NCBI GenBank assembly: GCA_963766375.1
Contig: CAVXZG010000004.1
Span: forward strand, 124,001-188,000
Direction of reading: 5' to 3'
DNA: 64,000 nucleotides
Source: AC-32 sp963766375
Lineage (GTDB): Bacteria; Actinomycetota; Thermoleophilia; Gaiellales; Gaiellaceae
Of this stretch, positions 1-8,139 are shown piece after piece; within the stretch, counting starts at the first letter, position 1; each line of letters begins with the position of its first letter. The position numbers were made by a program, and so were the translations under genes. The notes under the pieces were generated by a model that saw only the letters and a list, made by a program, of their open reading frames with translations, had not been told where the DNA came from and made no database searches.

Positions 1-706
1 TCGCGACGAAGCCCTCGATGAGCCGCCGGGCCGAGAGGCTCGCGCCGACGAGTTGCGTACCGTGCTCCCCGCGGAGGAGGATCTTGAGGGTCTTGTCGTC
101 CGAGGCCGTCGCGTCGTAGAGCCGCTGCGCATCCTGTGCGAAATCGACGTCGTACTTTCCCACCAGGAACAACACGGGCGCGTGGAGCCGTGACACGGAC
201 TCGATGGCGTGCGACAGGTCGGCGGCACCTGAGACGCTGACCACGCCGTCGACCTCAGGGTGCACGTTCGCCCCCGCAGCGAGCACGGCGGATCCACCCA
301 GGGACGCGCCGACGAGAAAGACCCTCTTCGCTCCGAGCCGACGGACGAGCTTGACCGCCGCGGCGACATCGGCCCCGGGGCCCTCTCCGGACCGGTAGCG
401 GCGCGTCTGTGACTGGCCGTAGTTGCGGAGGTCGAAGGGGAAGGCGAGGTAGCCGAGCTTGGCGAGCCGTTTGCTGTAGCTCCGCCATTGGCAGAGACTC
501 CCGTCCGTCTGGTGAGCGAGGACGATTGCCGTTCGCCCTCGGCCGAAGCGGTGCCCCACGAGCCGCGTGCCGTCGGCGGCGCGAAACCGAATGTCACCGG
601 AACGCGCGGTGCATCCGTCCCATGTCTTGCCGGCGGTGACGGAGCCGGACGCGAAGGCGACGACCGCCGCCGTCAGGATGAGCCAACCGAATGCGAGGCG
701 CCGCAT
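1..706 (-). CDS. Secreted alpha/beta hydrolase (dienelactone hydrolase-like), C-terminus outside window
   Basis: The frame is open from an ATG at 704-706 to the window edge (235 codons, no stop). Residues 1-25 form a signal peptide or membrane anchor (MRRLAFGW, then a hydrophobic stretch). The alpha/beta hydrolase core follows: a cap region with HQTDGS near 65-70, the nucleophile elbow GASLGGS with Ser135, a candidate acid at Asp186 or Asp188 after LVGKYD, and a candidate catalytic His215 in GEHG. These fit an exported esterase or dienelactone hydrolase-like enzyme; the substrate cannot be read from the sequence. The start codon lies 1 nt from a perfect hairpin (708-742) that would bury its ribosome binding region. 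The C-terminal end is missing only because the window ends. Confidence 0.72.
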   Translation of the reverse strand, partial: MRRLAFGWLILTAAVVAFASGSVTAGKTWDGCTARSGDIRFRAADGTRLVGHRFGRGRTAIVLAHQTDGSLCQWRSYSKRLAKLGYLAFPFDLRNYGQSQTRRYRSGEGPGADVAAAVKLVRRLGAKRVFLVGASLGGSAVLAAGANVHPEVDGVVSVSGAADLSHAIESVSRLHAPVLFLVGKYDVDFAQDAQRLYDATASDDKTLKILLRGEHGTQLVGASLSARRLIEGFVA

Positions 707-707
707 G

Positions 708-742
708 CCGCCATCATAGTCTCGGCGAGACTATGATGGCGG
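708..742. repeat. Perfect 16-bp inverted repeat next to a start codon
   Basis: The arms CCGCCATCATAGTCTC (708-723) and GAGACTATGATGGCGG (727-742) are exact reverse complements around a 3-nt loop. The structure sits between the hydrolase start (706, minus) and the 3' end of the small minus-strand gene at 756. There is no T-tract, so it is a poor intrinsic terminator. It could be a regulator operator or an mRNA hairpin occluding the hydrolase ribosome binding site. A snap-back artefact is also possible. Confidence 0.7.
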
Positions 743-755
743 AGGAACGATCGCG

Positions 756-947
756 TCAGGCGGCAGCGCTGTAGTCGTGCGTCGGGTCGTGGCTGACGAC
801 GTTGGCGAGCAGGGACTTCAGCTGGGCGAGCTCGTGTCGCCGGACCCCCAGCTCGCCCTCGTCGGCGCCGTCGCCCTCGAGCTGCTGGGTCTCGACGACG
901 AGCGTGCGGATTCGCTCCAACAACGGGTCGATGTCGTGCAATGCCAT
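756..947 (-). CDS. Small helical hypothetical protein coupled to MFS exporter
   Basis: 63 residues. The ATG (945-947) overlaps the TGA of the upstream exporter (947-949), so translation is probably coupled. The protein is rich in Leu, Glu and Asp and predicted to be mostly alpha-helical (DPLLERIRTLVVETQQLE, then RRHELAQLKSLLANVV), with no cysteines and no signal peptide. I do not recognise a family. The coupling argues for a real gene rather than a chance frame; a role as a small partner of the exporter is only a guess. Confidence 0.5.
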   Translation of the reverse strand: MALHDIDPLLERIRTLVVETQQLEGDGADEGELGVRRHELAQLKSLLANVVSHDPTHDYSAAA

Positions 948-2424
948 CAGGCGGCCTCCTCGATCGGAACTGCTTCGAATTCGGTTTCCACCACCGGAGC
1001 GGCGGGTTGGGACTCGATCAGCACCGCGCTGAGCACGGCGGCGAGCGCGGCCACGCCGGTGAGGACGTAAAAGGCGATGTTGAAACCGTGGGTCAGGGCG
1101 GCGGCGCCCAGGGGAGACGATCCCGGGTGGGCGTCCACGTAGCGCGTGGTGAAGGTGGTGGCGATCGTCGACACCGCTGCGAGGCCAATCGCGCCGCCGA
1201 TCTGCTGGGTCGTGTTGAGCAGGCCCGAGGCGACGCCCGCGTCGGCGTGCTCGACGCCCATCAGCGCCGCGATGGTCATCGGGATGAACGCGAAGGCGAG
1301 ACCGACCGCGCTCACCAGGAAGGCGGGGAAGAGGTCGAAGAAGTAGTGGCCGTCAGCCGGGAGCTGCGTGAGCAGGAGGAGCCCGACGGTCGCGAAGGCG
1401 AGCCCGACCGGCAGGACGCGCCGGACGCCGACGCGCGTCACGACGCTCTGCGAGACGTTCGCGAGCGGCGATGATCGTCAGCGTCAGAGGGCAGGTAGGC
1501 GACGCCCGTCTCGATCGCCGAGAAGTGCAGGACCTGCTGCATGTAGAGCGTGCCGAGGAAGAACTGCGAGAAGACGGAGGTTCCGAGCAGGAATGCGGTC
1601 ACATTCGCCCCGGTCAGCGTGCGGAGGCGGAAGATGCGCATCGGCAGCAGCGGCGCCTTCGAGCGCAGCTCGATCACGACGAAGGCGACGATCAAGGCCG
1701 CGGACGCCGCCAGGAGCCCGATCGTCTCGGCCGTGCCCCAGCCGATCTGGGTCGCCCGCGTCATCGCGTAGACGAGCAGCATCAGCCCGCCCGTTACGGA
1801 CGTGGCGCCGGCTACGTCGAAGTGGCGGTGGTCGAGGTCGGCCCGGCTCTCACGCAGGAGGATTGGGCTGAGCGCGACGACGGCAATACCGACCGGGACG
1901 TTGATGAAGAAGATCCAGGACCAGGCGAGCCAGCTGGTGAGAAGGCCGCCGAGGAGCACGCCGGCAGCGGCTCCGCTGCCCGAGACCGCACCCCAGACGC
2001 CGAGCGCGATGTTGCGCTCACGCCCTTCGGCGAACATCGTGGTCAGGATCGACAAGGCCGCGGGAGCGAGCAGCGCGCCGCCCAACCCCTGGGTCGCCCG
2101 GAAGGCGATCAGCGAGCTTTCGGACCAGGCGAAGCCGGCGAGCAGGGAGCTGACGGTGAAGAGCGTGACGCCGGCGATGAACAGCGAGCGACGGCCGAGC
2201 AGGTCGGCCATCCGGCCGCCCAGCAGCAGGAAGCCGCCGAACATGAGCGCGTAGGCGGTGATCACCCACTGGAGGCTCGACTGGGTGAAGTGCAGGTCGG
2301 TCTTGATCGACGGCAGCGCGACGTTCACGATCGCCACGTCCAGGACGACCATGAACTGCGCGGCGACGAGGACGGCGAGAGCGATCCAGCGCCGGTCGGT
2401 TCCGGTTTGACTTCGTAGCGGCAT
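947..2424 (-). CDS. MFS multidrug exporter, EmrB/QacA (DHA2) family, interrupted frame
   Basis: Inner-membrane drug:proton antiporter of the 14-helix DHA2 family. The N-terminal part shows the typical start FMVVLDVAIVNVALPSI, motif A GGRMADLLGRRSLF and motif C-like glycine-rich LGGALLAPAALSIL. The C-terminal part, in another frame, carries further helices (LAFIPMT..., GVASGLLNTTQQIGGA). The frame changes twice between about 1450 and 1490: the family sequence would run through YLP, then LTLTIIAA one frame over, then SPLANVSQSVVTRVG in the third frame. This looks like two single-base indels, most likely sequencing error. ATG 2424 is preferred because AAGGAGA lies 9 nt upstream, whereas an in-frame GTG at 2433 abuts that Shine-Dalgarno site. 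It is divergent from a MarR regulator, the usual arrangement for repressor-controlled efflux. Confidence 0.85.
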
Positions 2425-2534
2425 GGAAATCACTCTCCTTCGGAAAGGCTTGCTGTGTGCAATTCGTTTTCTAGCGCATATGATCTCTACTTGTCAAATA
2501 TTTAAAATTTGCTAGGGTTTCGCCATGGCAACGA
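2425..2534. promoter_or_regulatory. Divergent promoter/operator region between MFS exporter and marR
   Basis: The AT-rich stretch (2460-2515) is clearly unlike the GC-rich surroundings. It contains an imperfect palindrome CAAAT-N7-ATTTG (2495-2511), a reasonable MarR-type operator, inside a wider pair CTAGC (2471-2475) and GCTAG (2511-2515). Both genes would be controlled from here. The exact -35/-10 elements are not clear. Confidence 0.55.
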
Positions 2535-3023
2535 GTGAGCTCACCGAGACAACCGCCAAGCACGCACTCGGCTTATCCGCCCACGGCAGCGATGCTGCTG
2601 GTGAAGGTCGGGCGCGCCACCGAGCGCTGGTTCACCGAGGAGCTCAAGCCGACGGGGCTGACGCCGAAGCACGTGGGCGTGTTGTTCGAGGTAGATGCGC
2701 GCCCGACGAGCCAGCAGGCTCTGATCGACTCGATCGGGGTCGACCCGAGCAAGCTGGTCGGCATTCTCAACGACCTCGAGGAAGACGGCCTGATCGTCCG
2801 CCGCCGCGATCCCGACGACCGGCGACGGCACATCGTCGAGCTCTCGAAGGAGGGCCGGTCCCGGCTGGGGGCCGCCAGGCGGGCCAAGAGCGCGGTCGAA
2901 GAGCGGCTCTTCGTGGGTCTCGACGCCGAGCAACAGAAGCAGCTTCACGGCCTGCTCGCGCAGGTCGCGGACACGAGCGGCGTGTTCGAAGGCTGCATGG
3001 AACTGCTCAAGCTTTCCGACTGA
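2535..3023 (+). CDS. MarR family transcriptional regulator
   Basis: Winged-helix repressor, 162 residues, normal MarR length. The DNA-binding part is SQQALIDSIGVDPSKLVGILNDL followed by the wing RRRDPDDRRRHIVELSKEG, a textbook MarR signature. The dimerisation helices flank it. It is divergent from the MFS exporter and very likely represses it and itself, with release by a small-molecule ligand. The start is uncertain: GTG 2535 keeps the conserved frame. ATG 2525 is out of frame with the body, yet it reads a plausible N-terminus (MATSELTETTAKHALGLSA), so one indel near 2580 is possible. ATG 2592 is a shorter alternative. Confidence 0.88.
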   Translation: MSSPRQPPSTHSAYPPTAAMLLVKVGRATERWFTEELKPTGLTPKHVGVLFEVDARPTSQQALIDSIGVDPSKLVGILNDLEEDGLIVRRRDPDDRRRHIVELSKEGRSRLGAARRAKSAVEERLFVGLDAEQQKQLHGLLAQVADTSGVFEGCMELLKLSD

Positions 3024-3060
3024 CAGCAGCGCAAACGGGTTGGTAAACTGCCTCTAGCGT

Positions 3061-3134
3061 CGCGGGGTGGAGCAGTCAGGTAGCTCGCCGGGCTCATAAC
3101 CCGGAGGTCGCAGGTTCAAATCCTGCCCCCGCTA
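3061..3134 (+). tRNA. Initiator tRNA-fMet (CAT)
   Basis: Full cloverleaf. The acceptor 5' strand is CGCGGGG (3061-3067), paired with CCCCGCT (3127-3133) except for the unpaired first position, which is the initiator hallmark. The anticodon loop CTCATAA is flanked by the CCGGG/CCCGG stem that supplies the three consecutive G-C pairs of initiators. The T-arm is GCAGG-TTCAAAT-CCTGC. CCA is not encoded. An intrinsic terminator follows directly. Confidence 0.95.
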
Positions 3135-3136
3135 CT

Positions 3137-3172
3137 GCGAAAGGCGCCGGAAACGGTGCCTTTCGCGTTTTT
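3137..3172 (+). terminator. Intrinsic terminator of tRNA-fMet
   Basis: The stem GCGAAAGGCGCC (3137-3148) pairs with GGTGCCTTTCGC (3155-3166) with one G-T wobble, across a 6-nt loop. It is followed by GTTTTT. It starts 3 nt after the tRNA. Confidence 0.88.
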
Positions 3173-3294
3173 GGATGTTCTCGCGCCTCAGACTTTTGCC
3201 CGAACTTTGGTCTCTCTGCGTAGACGCTGTGTAGACGTCGCGACGTACTGACCCCAGCTGGAACTGTCCGTGTGGCTGTGGTGTAGGAGAGGCG

Positions 3295-4179
3295 GTGGTT
3301 CGTAGTTGCGGTATTTCCATGCTCTCGGCGCTCGCGATCTTGGCCGTGCTGGTACTGCCCGGATGCGATGTCCGAGGCGAGAAGGGTGTGCCACTCGAGA
3401 AGCGCTGGCTGGCTTTCGCGCTGCCGGACGGCATCTACCTGGCCACCGCCGACGGCTCGGGCGTGAAACGCCTGACGGAGATCCGCGGGTTCGAGTACCA
3501 GCCGGACTGGTCGCCCGACGGGCGGAAACTGCTCCTTCGGGTTGATGTGGCCGAAGGAAAGCCGGGTGGCGGTGTTTACGTCGCGACCGTCGGGCGCCAG
3601 CGGGCCGTCAACTTGAGCGAGATCTCCGGAGTGCTCGGAGGCGACCCCGACTGGTCGCCCGACGGCACAGAAATCGCTTTCGTGGGGAGGAGGAACGGCG
3701 ATGCCCACTTCGGCATCTATGTGATGAAGGGCGACGGGTCTAACCCGAAGCGGCTCGCACCCGCCGGTTGGGAGTCGCAGTACCCAGACTGGTCTCCTGA
3801 CGGCCGTAAGATCGTCTTCGCCGGCGTCAGAAACTCCGTCTTCGACCTCTACGTCATGAACGCGAACGGCTCGGGCCTGAGGCAGCTGACCCGGACGCCG
3901 GCTGAGGAGAATTGGCCGAACTGGTCGCCGGACGGGAAGGAAATCGTCTACAGCTTGCGGGACGGCTTGCGCGTAATGGACGCTGACGGGTCCGATTCCA
4001 GAGCTCTGACCAAGGGCGGAGAGCCGAGCTGGTCACCCGACGGGCTCTGGATCGCTTTCGACTGTGGCACCCCGGAGGTGGGGCGGATGTGCGCGATCCG
4101 ACCGGATGGAAGCGGTCGAACCCGGATCCTTCCCGGGCTCGATGGGGGATTTCCGGCCTGGAGACCGCCGATGGGGTGA
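3295..4179 (+). CDS. TolB-like PD40 beta-propeller lipoprotein
   Basis: 294 residues. A short N-terminal hydrophobic segment ends in a lipobox LPGC (Cys24), so the protein is probably a lipid-anchored extracellular or periplasmic protein. The body has about six blades, each marked by a variant of WSPDG (QPDWSPDGRK, DPDWSPDGTE, YPDWSPDGRK, WPNWSPDGKE, EPSWSPDGLW and a final PAWRP). These are PD40/TolB C-terminal-type repeats that form a beta-propeller. Such proteins usually bind other proteins or polysaccharides. There are no tol-pal genes nearby, so this is not an orthologous TolB of the Tol system. GTG 3295 has AGGAGA 4 nt upstream; ATG 3319 is an alternative. It is the first gene after the tRNA and stands alone. 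Confidence 0.8.
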   Translation: MVRSCGISMLSALAILAVLVLPGCDVRGEKGVPLEKRWLAFALPDGIYLATADGSGVKRLTEIRGFEYQPDWSPDGRKLLLRVDVAEGKPGGGVYVATVGRQRAVNLSEISGVLGGDPDWSPDGTEIAFVGRRNGDAHFGIYVMKGDGSNPKRLAPAGWESQYPDWSPDGRKIVFAGVRNSVFDLYVMNANGSGLRQLTRTPAEENWPNWSPDGKEIVYSLRDGLRVMDADGSDSRALTKGGEPSWSPDGLWIAFDCGTPEVGRMCAIRPDGSGRTRILPGLDGGFPAWRPPMG

Positions 4180-4262
4180 AGCCTTGAGGCACAACGCGAA
4201 ACGCAGACGCGCTTCGCGCGGCGATTGAGGATCAGGGCTCAGGGAGCTTTCGCTGCGCGGGT

Positions 4263-4865
4263 TTACGCAGCCCAGGAGAACGGCGCCGAGTTACCGTTCT
4301 TGCCTTCGTTGTCGAACTCCATCCCGAAGGCCTGGATACGCGAGCGGGTCGCGCGGGCGACGGTCAAGGTCGAGTTCGAGACATGGTGGATGCCGGTCAG
4401 ACGGGAGGGCTCGGACTCGCCCTCGGGAACGAAGTCTTCGACCTCGATCTCGATTCCGTCGCCGGCCTTCAGCCGGTGGCGGAAGCCCTCGTCCACATAC
4501 TCGACCGGCATGTGCTCGATGCCGAGCATCTCGCCGATCAGCGGCGCCAGCGTCTCCGGCGGTCCACCCTTCTCTCCACCGAAGACCGAGCCGAGCGCCT
4601 GAGTCTGCTCCTCCGAAGTTCCATCGTCCATGATCACGCCGAGGCGCCAGTTGCCGTCAGTCATCTGCGCTGGTGTATCGGCAACGAGCACGACCGTCCG
4701 ATCGGCGACGTCGAGGCCGTCGATCTCGCCGCGCTCGACGTGGTAGGCAAGCACGATCTGGCATCGTTCCTTATCGGCCGGCAGCACGAGGCTGGTTGCT
4801 GCGCACGGACACAGGACGTCGCAGCTGCAGTTTTCGAAATACGTTCCTTCGAGGTGCCAGGCCAT
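4263..4865 (-). CDS. DUF1326 domain protein
   Basis: 200 residues, the full length of the family. The N-terminus has a cysteine cluster CSCDVLCPC (Cys13, 15, 19, 21) typical of DUF1326 and suggestive of metal binding. The rest is a predicted beta-rich fold ending in the usual basic/aromatic region (HHVSNSTLTVARATRSRI). DUF1326 genes are commonly paired with a DUF2182 membrane protein; none is present here, so the usual partner is missing or lies elsewhere. Biochemical function of the family is unknown. Start ATG 4865 has GGAGGAAT-type spacing upstream. Confidence 0.82.
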   Translation of the reverse strand: MAWHLEGTYFENCSCDVLCPCAATSLVLPADKERCQIVLAYHVERGEIDGLDVADRTVVLVADTPAQMTDGNWRLGVIMDDGTSEEQTQALGSVFGGEKGGPPETLAPLIGEMLGIEHMPVEYVDEGFRHRLKAGDGIEIEVEDFVPEGESEPSRLTGIHHVSNSTLTVARATRSRIQAFGMEFDNEGKNGNSAPFSWAA

Positions 4866-5043
4866 CGATTCCTCCTACGTCGCAGAGATCTTCGGGCGAT
4901 CCTCTCGTCGTTGGGGGGCGAGGTCAACAGGTCGATCGAAAACGGGCATGACCGCGTTCTCTCTGCGGGCGAGAACTTTTGCCACAACTTTGCCCGTCTG
5001 AGCCGATCTGAGCTGATCTCAGGGTGATCGAGCGCCTCTCGTG

Positions 5044-6654
5044 CTAGACGGCTCGGCGCCGCTTTCGCCAGCCCAGAATCTCCCGTGCGGCGTTGAGGCC
5101 GGGTGTGCCCATGACGCCTCCGCCGGGGTGGGCGGCCGAGCCACACAGGTAGAGGCCGCGGAGCGGCGTCCGGTAGCGCGCGTAGCCGGGCACCGGACGG
5201 AACGCGAAGAGCTGGCCCGGGGTCATGGCGCCCTGGAAGATGTTTCCGCCGGTGAGGTTGAAGACGCGCTCGAGATCGGGCGGCGCCAGCACCTGGCGGT
5301 CGATGACCGCGCTCTTGAAGTTCGGCGCGTACTCGTTCAGCACGTCGAAGCAGCGATCGGCGAACGCGTCGCGCTGGTCATCCCAGGAGCTTTCGCGAAG
5401 CTCGTAGGGCGCGTACTGGATGAACATCGACATCAGGTGCTTCCCGGCGGGCGCCACCGTCGGATCCACCACCGAGGGAAGCTGGCACTCGATCACCGGG
5501 TCCGCGGAAGGCCGCCCGTACTTGGCATCGTCGAACGCGCGCTCGATGTAGTCCTGGTCGGGACAGAGGTGGATGGTTCCCCGATGCTGAGGCCCAGGCT
5601 CCGTCCCGGGCAGTGCGCTGAAGTTCGGCAGCTCGTCCAGCGCCACGTTGATCTTCAACGAGGCGCTCGCGTAGCTGATCCGCTCGACGTCGGCCACGAA
5701 GGCCTCCGGTAGCACGCTCCGGTCGAGCAGTTGCAGAAACGTCACATTCGCGTCGGCGTTGCTGGCCACGATCGGGGCGTGGAACTCGTCGCCTGAGACG
5801 AGCGCGACGCCAGCGGCCCGGCCGTCGCGCACGAGAATGCGGGCCACCTCGGCCTCGCAGCGGATGTCGGCGCCGAGATCCCGCGCGGCAGAGGCCAGCG
5901 CCTGCGTGATCCCACCCATCCCTCCGCGCATATATGCCCATACGCCCCGGGTCCCCCCGGCTTCGCCCATGACATGGTGGAAGAGCACGTAGGCGGTCCC
6001 CGGCATCGACGGGCTCGCCATCGCTCCGATGATCGCGTCGGTTGCCAGCGTTCCCTTCAGCTCCTCGGACTCGAACCAGCGATCAAGGATCGGGCGCGCC
6101 GCTCCGGTGAGGATCTCCACCGCCTCTCCGGTTGCGTCACCGAGCTGGCGGAAGGATCGCCCCAGCGTGAGCAGCGTCCGGAGATCGCTGAGCCGGGGCC
6201 TCTGCAGATCGGGCGGAGCCATGGTGAGCGTGGGCTCGACCACGGCCGCCACTCGCTCGAGCATCGCCTCGTATTGCGGGTACCGCTCGGCATCGCGCTT
6301 GCTGAACTTCGCGATCTCTTTGCGCGTCAACTCGGCATCCGGGCCCATGATCAGCGAGCGCCCGTCCGGGAACGGTGTGAACGACGACGGGTTGCGCGGG
6401 AGCACTTCGTAGCCGTGTGACGTGAGGTTCAGGTCGCGGACGATCGCCGTGTGGAAAAGGCTGTTGACGTAAGACGCCGTCGAGACCTTGAAGCCGGGGA
6501 AGGTCTCCTCGGTGACGCAGGCGCCGCCGACGATGTGGCGCCGCTCGAGCACCAGCACGCGCAAACCGGCCCGGGCGAGGTAGCAGGCAGTCACGAGCCC
6601 GTTGTGCCCGGCACCGACCAAGATGGCGTCGTAACGCGTTGGGTTCTGCGCCAT
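5044..6654 (-). CDS. Phytoene dehydrogenase-like FAD-dependent oxidoreductase (CrtI/PYROXD2 type)
   Basis: 536 residues. The N-terminal Rossmann motif DAILVGAGHNGL is followed by ERRHIVGGACVTEE, the FAD-binding signature of the CrtI/amine oxidase superfamily. A C-terminal GGGVMGTPGLNAAREIL segment closes the flavin site as in phytoene desaturases and PYROXD2. No crtB/crtE genes are nearby, so a carotenoid role is not implied; many soil bacteria carry stand-alone members of unknown substrate. ATG 6654 is chosen because GGAT lies 9 nt upstream and the GAGHNG motif then begins at residue 14. In-frame codons up to 6702 would add 16 residues. Divergent from the TIR-like gene with 57 nt between starts. 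Confidence 0.85.
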   Translation of the reverse strand: MAQNPTRYDAILVGAGHNGLVTACYLARAGLRVLVLERRHIVGGACVTEETFPGFKVSTASYVNSLFHTAIVRDLNLTSHGYEVLPRNPSSFTPFPDGRSLIMGPDAELTRKEIAKFSKRDAERYPQYEAMLERVAAVVEPTLTMAPPDLQRPRLSDLRTLLTLGRSFRQLGDATGEAVEILTGAARPILDRWFESEELKGTLATDAIIGAMASPSMPGTAYVLFHHVMGEAGGTRGVWAYMRGGMGGITQALASAARDLGADIRCEAEVARILVRDGRAAGVALVSGDEFHAPIVASNADANVTFLQLLDRSVLPEAFVADVERISYASASLKINVALDELPNFSALPGTEPGPQHRGTIHLCPDQDYIERAFDDAKYGRPSADPVIECQLPSVVDPTVAPAGKHLMSMFIQYAPYELRESSWDDQRDAFADRCFDVLNEYAPNFKSAVIDRQVLAPPDLERVFNLTGGNIFQGAMTPGQLFAFRPVPGYARYRTPLRGLYLCGSAAHPGGGVMGTPGLNAAREILGWRKRRRAV

Positions 6655-6711
6655 TGGACGCAGATCCTGCCAGGCGTGGCTGTGCGCCATGTCCGTCATC
6701 ATGAATCGCGC

Positions 6712-7629
6712 ATGAACAAGCCGCGCATCTTCCTCGGGTCGTCGGGCAAGCAGGCCAAGCTGCTCCAGGCAATCACGCGCGGGCTCGAGGACGTCGCCGA
6801 CGTCGAGCCCTGGACGACCACGTTCAACCCGGGGCGGTCAACCCTCGACCGGCTCGTCGAGCTCTCCCAGGAGGTCGATTTCGCCGCCTTCGTGTTCGCC
6901 CAGGACGACTGGACCACGACGGATCCGTCCGAGTCCGGCGAGGCGTCGCCGCGCGACAACGTCGTGTTCGAGGCCGGGCTGTTCGGCGGTGCGCTCGGCA
7001 TCCGGCGCACGTTCATCCTCCACGCCCAGGGTTCGAAGCTGCCGACCGACCTGCTCGGACTGACCTCCGTCCGCTACGACCCGGCCACGAGCCCGGCGGA
7101 GGTTCGCTCGATCAACGAGAAGCTCCGCAAGGCGATCGAGACCGAGGGACGCCGCGGCCCCGTCGAGGGGCTGTGGTGGCAGCTCTCGCTCACCGCGCGG
7201 AGCGAGAAAGAACCGTCGGCGGTGAGTCTGCTGCGCATCTCCCGGGAGCGCGACGGTGGCCTGAACGTCAACGGCCGCTCCTGGCAGGAGGACGGCACCC
7301 TGTCGGCCCGCTACTGGAGCGAGGCTGCGAAGGAGCGCAGGGACCCGGCCGGCATCTTCTACTTCTGGAAGGGCGAGCGGCCCCGGGACCCCAATGCCCC
7401 ACAGCTCGAAGGGACCGGCGAGATCAAGGTGGAGACCACCGACCGCGCCACCGGGTACTGGACGACACGATCGGATCGCGACCCCGAGCTGAATGCCCGT
7501 ACCGCAGGCGTTTACCTTCGAGCGGAGGCCTCAGACCTCCAGGTGCTGGACGGCGGCACCGAAGAGGAGCGGGCCGAGCTCATCGCGCAGCGCCTCCGGG
7601 AGTGGAGGTCGGCCGCGAACGCCTTCTGA
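6712..7629 (+). CDS. TIR-like (CAP12/Pycsar-effector TIR fold) protein with unassigned C-terminal domain
   Basis: 305 residues. Residues 4-110 match the predicted nucleotide-binding TIR-like family seen in CBASS and Pycsar effectors: IFLGSSG at the N-terminus, WTTTFNPGRSTLDRL, DFAAFVFAQDD, then PRDNVVFEAGLFGGALG, in which Glu87 is the position of the NAD-cleaving glutamate. The C-terminal half (about 155-305) looks beta-rich (SAVSLLRISRER, GRSWQEDGTLSARYW, IFYFWKGERP) and matches neither STING nor SAVED as I know them. By family, the enzyme would destroy NAD+ when activated, probably by a ligand or partner sensed by the C-terminal part. No CD-NTase, cyclase or other defence gene is adjacent. 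Confidence is high for the TIR-like fold and low for an immune role. Confidence 0.72.
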   Translation: MNKPRIFLGSSGKQAKLLQAITRGLEDVADVEPWTTTFNPGRSTLDRLVELSQEVDFAAFVFAQDDWTTTDPSESGEASPRDNVVFEAGLFGGALGIRRTFILHAQGSKLPTDLLGLTSVRYDPATSPAEVRSINEKLRKAIETEGRRGPVEGLWWQLSLTARSEKEPSAVSLLRISRERDGGLNVNGRSWQEDGTLSARYWSEAAKERRDPAGIFYFWKGERPRDPNAPQLEGTGEIKVETTDRATGYWTTRSDRDPELNARTAGVYLRAEASDLQVLDGGTEEERAELIAQRLREWRSAANAF

Positions 7630-7641
7630 GCACCGATCGAG

Positions 7642-8076
7642 CTAGCTGCGCTCTCCCTCCGAGGGCGCAGAGATCGCCTCGACCAGCTCACCGGTCTTCG
7701 TCTCGTTCTCCCTGAGGGCGATGTCGGCCTGGGCGACGATGCCGACGAGCCTGCCGTTCTCGACGACGGGCAGCCGCCGAACTTGGTGGCGGGCCATCAG
7801 TCGGAGCGCCTCTTCGAGGTCTTTGTCGGGCTCAACGCTGATGAGGTCCCGAGAGAAGACATCCTCGACCGCCGTCACCTTCGGGTCTGCGGCCTCGGCA
7901 ACCACTCTCATCGTGATGTCTCGGTCGGTAATCATCCCGACGAGCTTCTCGTCATCGGTTATCGGGAGCGAGCCGATGTCCTGTTCTCGCATCAGTCGAG
8001 CGGCCTCGACCACCGACACCGACTTGCCGATCGAGCGGGGATCCTCGGTCATCGCGTCGCGAACGCTGTTCGCCAT
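7642..8076 (-). CDS. Two-CBS-domain protein
   Basis: 144 residues holding a tandem CBS pair (Bateman module) and little else: first CBS about 8-62 (VRDAMTEDPRSIGK... GMITDRDITMRV), second about 75-130 (VFSRDLISVEPDK... LVGIVAQADIALRE). Such stand-alone pairs bind adenosine nucleotides and usually regulate a partner enzyme or channel. The start at 8076 has GAGGAGG about 4-10 nt upstream, which settles it against longer in-frame extensions. Convergent with the TIR-like gene (12 nt apart) and divergent from the next hydrolase. Confidence 0.87.
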   Translation of the reverse strand: MANSVRDAMTEDPRSIGKSVSVVEAARLMREQDIGSLPITDDEKLVGMITDRDITMRVVAEAADPKVTAVEDVFSRDLISVEPDKDLEEALRLMARHQVRRLPVVENGRLVGIVAQADIALRENETKTGELVEAISAPSEGERS

Positions 8077-8139
8077 CGTGCCTCCTCTCGTCGTCATGTG
8101 CGATCTTAGCCCTCTACTGCGACCGAGAGGAGATTCGGC

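Noticed and set aside
1471..2418. Plus-strand 315-codon frame opposite the first MFS exporter
   Set aside because: Charged low-complexity translation (RDRE-rich) mirrors the membrane protein on the other strand; no start signal.
3094..3708. Minus-strand frame ending in AGAGFEPATSGL across the tRNA
   Set aside because: This ending is a known artefact of reading through a tRNA T-arm; the frame also covers the terminator and the TolB-like gene.
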